A stretch of 64,000 nucleotides of DNA, taken from the NCBI GenBank assembly GCA_016800925.1, contig JABCPU010000154.1, positions 62,001 through 126,000 on the forward strand. Reading direction: 5' to 3'. The DNA comes from Suillus spraguei (Eukaryota; Basidiomycota; Agaricomycetes; Boletales; Suillaceae). Under the pieces are notes generated by a model. It did not search any database. It was given only the letters and a program-made list of their open reading frames with translations, and had not been told where the DNA came from. Positions 61,550 to 64,000 of this stretch are shown piece after piece. Each line of letters starts with the position of its first letter. Position 1 is the first letter of the stretch. The position numbers and the translations under genes are program-made.

Positions 61550-63036
61550 TTGAATGGGAAGGTGCAAGTTGTGTTGACACTTACATAATTCATTGATTTT
61601 GAACGGGACTCGAGATGTGGGTCATGCATGTCTCAGCGTCACGTGAGGGAAGTCTGGGTCTCTTATACGAAGCACTCAGTTTCGCTATAGATTTGACCAC
61701 CGTATCTGTGTATGTATATGATTCACATATCAATTCTCTATTGATCCTACGGTCGATAATTCTATGTCGTCTGGCTATCGCACCATATTGAGCCTCGTTC
61801 TGTCGACTCTTATCGGTCTGGGTCGCTAGTTGACTGGAAGACATCTACCCTTCGGTGCGAGCCACACGACGCTCATCTATTGTGGCACGAACCCTCCGTG
61901 GCTGCAAACGGCGGATGTCGAGGCCTGTGCAGAGGAAGTTACCTTTGTACGCCGATAACCTGCATCGGGTTCGTACGTCCTTTCGGATCGACACCAGGCC
62001 ATGGCGACAATTTGTTCTTAGCTTTATTACTTACCGGATTTTTGACTTTTTAGCATCCGGGGAAACTGACGTCGTCGAACATCAGTCATACAAGAAGGTG
62101 CCCCTTACGGCACACGCTCACCATGACCGCCAATGCCTTTGCCTACAACATGCCTTATCAGAAAAACGATATTATGGGGACTCTGGTACAAACATCCTTG
62201 TTCTGTCGGATTCAGTAACGGCACATGACCCACTGCCATTATTACGACGCTATTTGACACACCGTGACGCGGCGTTTCCGTCGTGTGCTATGGTTGACAA
62301 GCGCAGGATCAATACCAACACGTAGTTAGTTCCTGTGGAGGTTGCACGATCATTGCGGTTTTGCAATGTCAGGCCATTCAATGGGGCCGGGAGAACAACA
62401 ACTTTGGCTATTGCAGGAATGACCTCGGATCTCATACAGCCAACAGGTCGGTGGCCTGATAAATTTAACAAATGCATACTCCAACACGCGCTCTTACTAA
62501 ATTCTTTACTGCATGGCTCAGTTCGCGCCGCTTCACACTCGAACACCTCACGTACCCGATTTCGGCTCCCATGATCGACTCTCTCGGCAGTTCAGTGTAT
62601 TCCGCAGCGATAGTTCACGGATTATTCTATGGGCTCGGTCTCTCTGCACACTGGCCTCAAGAACACAAAACATACGACAACGCTACAAAAATAATTAGCC
62701 CTCTAGTATATCCATCATTACTGCCCACTTTCATTTCTGCCTGTTGAACTAGCTTTATAGCTCACTCATCGAGCACATTGTTTCGAGCCTCACATCTACT
62801 TTGCTTTATGTTACCGTGTCATGTACTTCTGTCTCTCGGTTCGCCATAAAACTTGTACGAGTCTTGAAAAGTTGCGGTATAGAGAACCAAATTATGTGGA
62901 AGTTATTGATATATTACTGTTAAATCGTGTGGAAAGACAGTCGTGTTACTGAGGTAGAATGGATCCTGGATTCTTGAAAACATGATTGTCTCGACTCTTC
63001 GAGCTCAGTCTGACAGAACTTATATGATACTCACCT
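61550..63036. other. Gene-poor stretch, nothing certain
   Basis: A 91-residue plus-strand frame at 62472-62747 has a hydrophobic run (GSSVYSAAIVHGLFYGLGL) but no family. A 156-residue frame at 61855-62325 lacks features. It may contain relics of membrane protein genes. Confidence 0.4.
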
Positions 63037-63490
<454 letters not shown>

Positions 63491-63816
63491 CATGTCATCG
63501 GGATGCTTACATTGGAGAGGAGGTACAGTGAGAGGTTGTTTTAACTGATATGCAGGTAATGCTCACTGGTCGATGCTTATCGGTGTCCCATGCTGGAACG
63601 CAGAGTTACAAGTCCTTCAGTGTTCACAGATTGTCAAAAAGGATTGTTTTTGTTGATGACAGTTGCTCCTCTGAAATAGCTGCCATCGTAAATAAAATGG
63701 ATTTGCTTGAAGCTGGGCAGCATCGGCCTGAAAATTGCCCGATTTGGGAACAGGTCGGTGTATTATTGCCTCGTGTAGTAGTTCGGCTCATAGCAACTAC
63801 TTTTGTTTCAAACGCC

Positions 63817-64000
63817 ATGGATAATTTTCCTGACGGGGTCTCTGCGCCAGACCTTACTACATTATCATACGATGAAACCGTTCCCTACGAATCACAAGTT
63901 CCAACTCATTCATTCAATGATCTAGAGCGAGCTACATTACTCAACCGCATAGGGAGCACCAAAGTGTACCTTCTCTCTGACACTGCCCAGGCAAGGTGTG
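63817..64000 (+). CDS. 5' end of an unidentified gene running off the window
   Basis: From ATG at 63817 (MDNFPDGVSAPDLTTLSYDE) the frame stays open to the last base, 61 codons. It includes a conserved-looking block, LERATLLNRIGSTKVYLLSD. The start lies in a good CCATGG context. The same frame is open further upstream as well, so an upstream exon is possible. The protein family was not identified with confidence; the block resembles segments of fungal nuclear RNA-binding proteins but this is only an impression. Confidence 0.5.
   Translation, partial: MDNFPDGVSAPDLTTLSYDETVPYESQVPTHSFNDLERATLLNRIGSTKVYLLSDTAQARC

Overview
This window is nuclear DNA of a filamentous basidiomycete, most likely an Agaricomycete. 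Genes carry many short introns of about 50-65 nt with GT...AG ends. There are two basidiomycete-type families: a DUF6533-type seven-helix protein and tandem F-box/leucine-rich proteins. Housekeeping genes lie close together on both strands and use the standard genetic code. I cannot name the species from sequence alone.

Layout. Positions 1-5.5 kb hold a truncated copy of a multi-helix membrane protein gene and a DUF6533 membrane protein gene. Positions 5.5-14.5 kb are dense: WDR89, a small anchored protein, a Ser/Thr-rich protein with a poly-Asp run, an ALE1-type lysophospholipid acyltransferase, ribosomal protein eL18 and a Tra2-like SR protein. Positions 14.6-29.6 kb are a gene graveyard. 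They hold decayed duplicates of a zinc-finger ORF, three copies of a coding-derived repeat, a broken colinear copy of the MDR oxidoreductase gene at 29.7-33.3 kb, a 279-bp element with 30-bp perfect inverted ends, and a lone captured exon. The only apparently intact ORF there is a small three-finger C2H2-like protein at 26135-26578.

Positions 29.6-35.8 kb carry the intact MDR-like gene with a very long disordered N-terminus, then the ribosome-export GTPase NUG1. Positions 37-45 kb carry the full-length membrane protein paralogue and two tandem intronless F-box genes with a WW/WD40 gene relic between them. Positions 45-61.6 kb are a run of minus-strand genes: RPC40 (Pol I/III subunit), a possible MIF4G-like protein, a JmjC histone demethylase of KDM3 type, the response regulator SSK1, ARS2/SERRATE and the ribosome-biogenesis factor ESF2. 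The right end has a broken KRR1 fragment and the 5' end of an unidentified plus-strand gene.

Functionally, several intact genes serve ribosome production (eL18, NUG1, ESF2, RPC40) or RNA processing (Tra2-like, ARS2). I see no operon-like pathway cluster. I did not find tRNA, rRNA, CRISPR or an intact transposase. Exon junctions were read by eye; coordinates given for spliced genes span first to last coding base.
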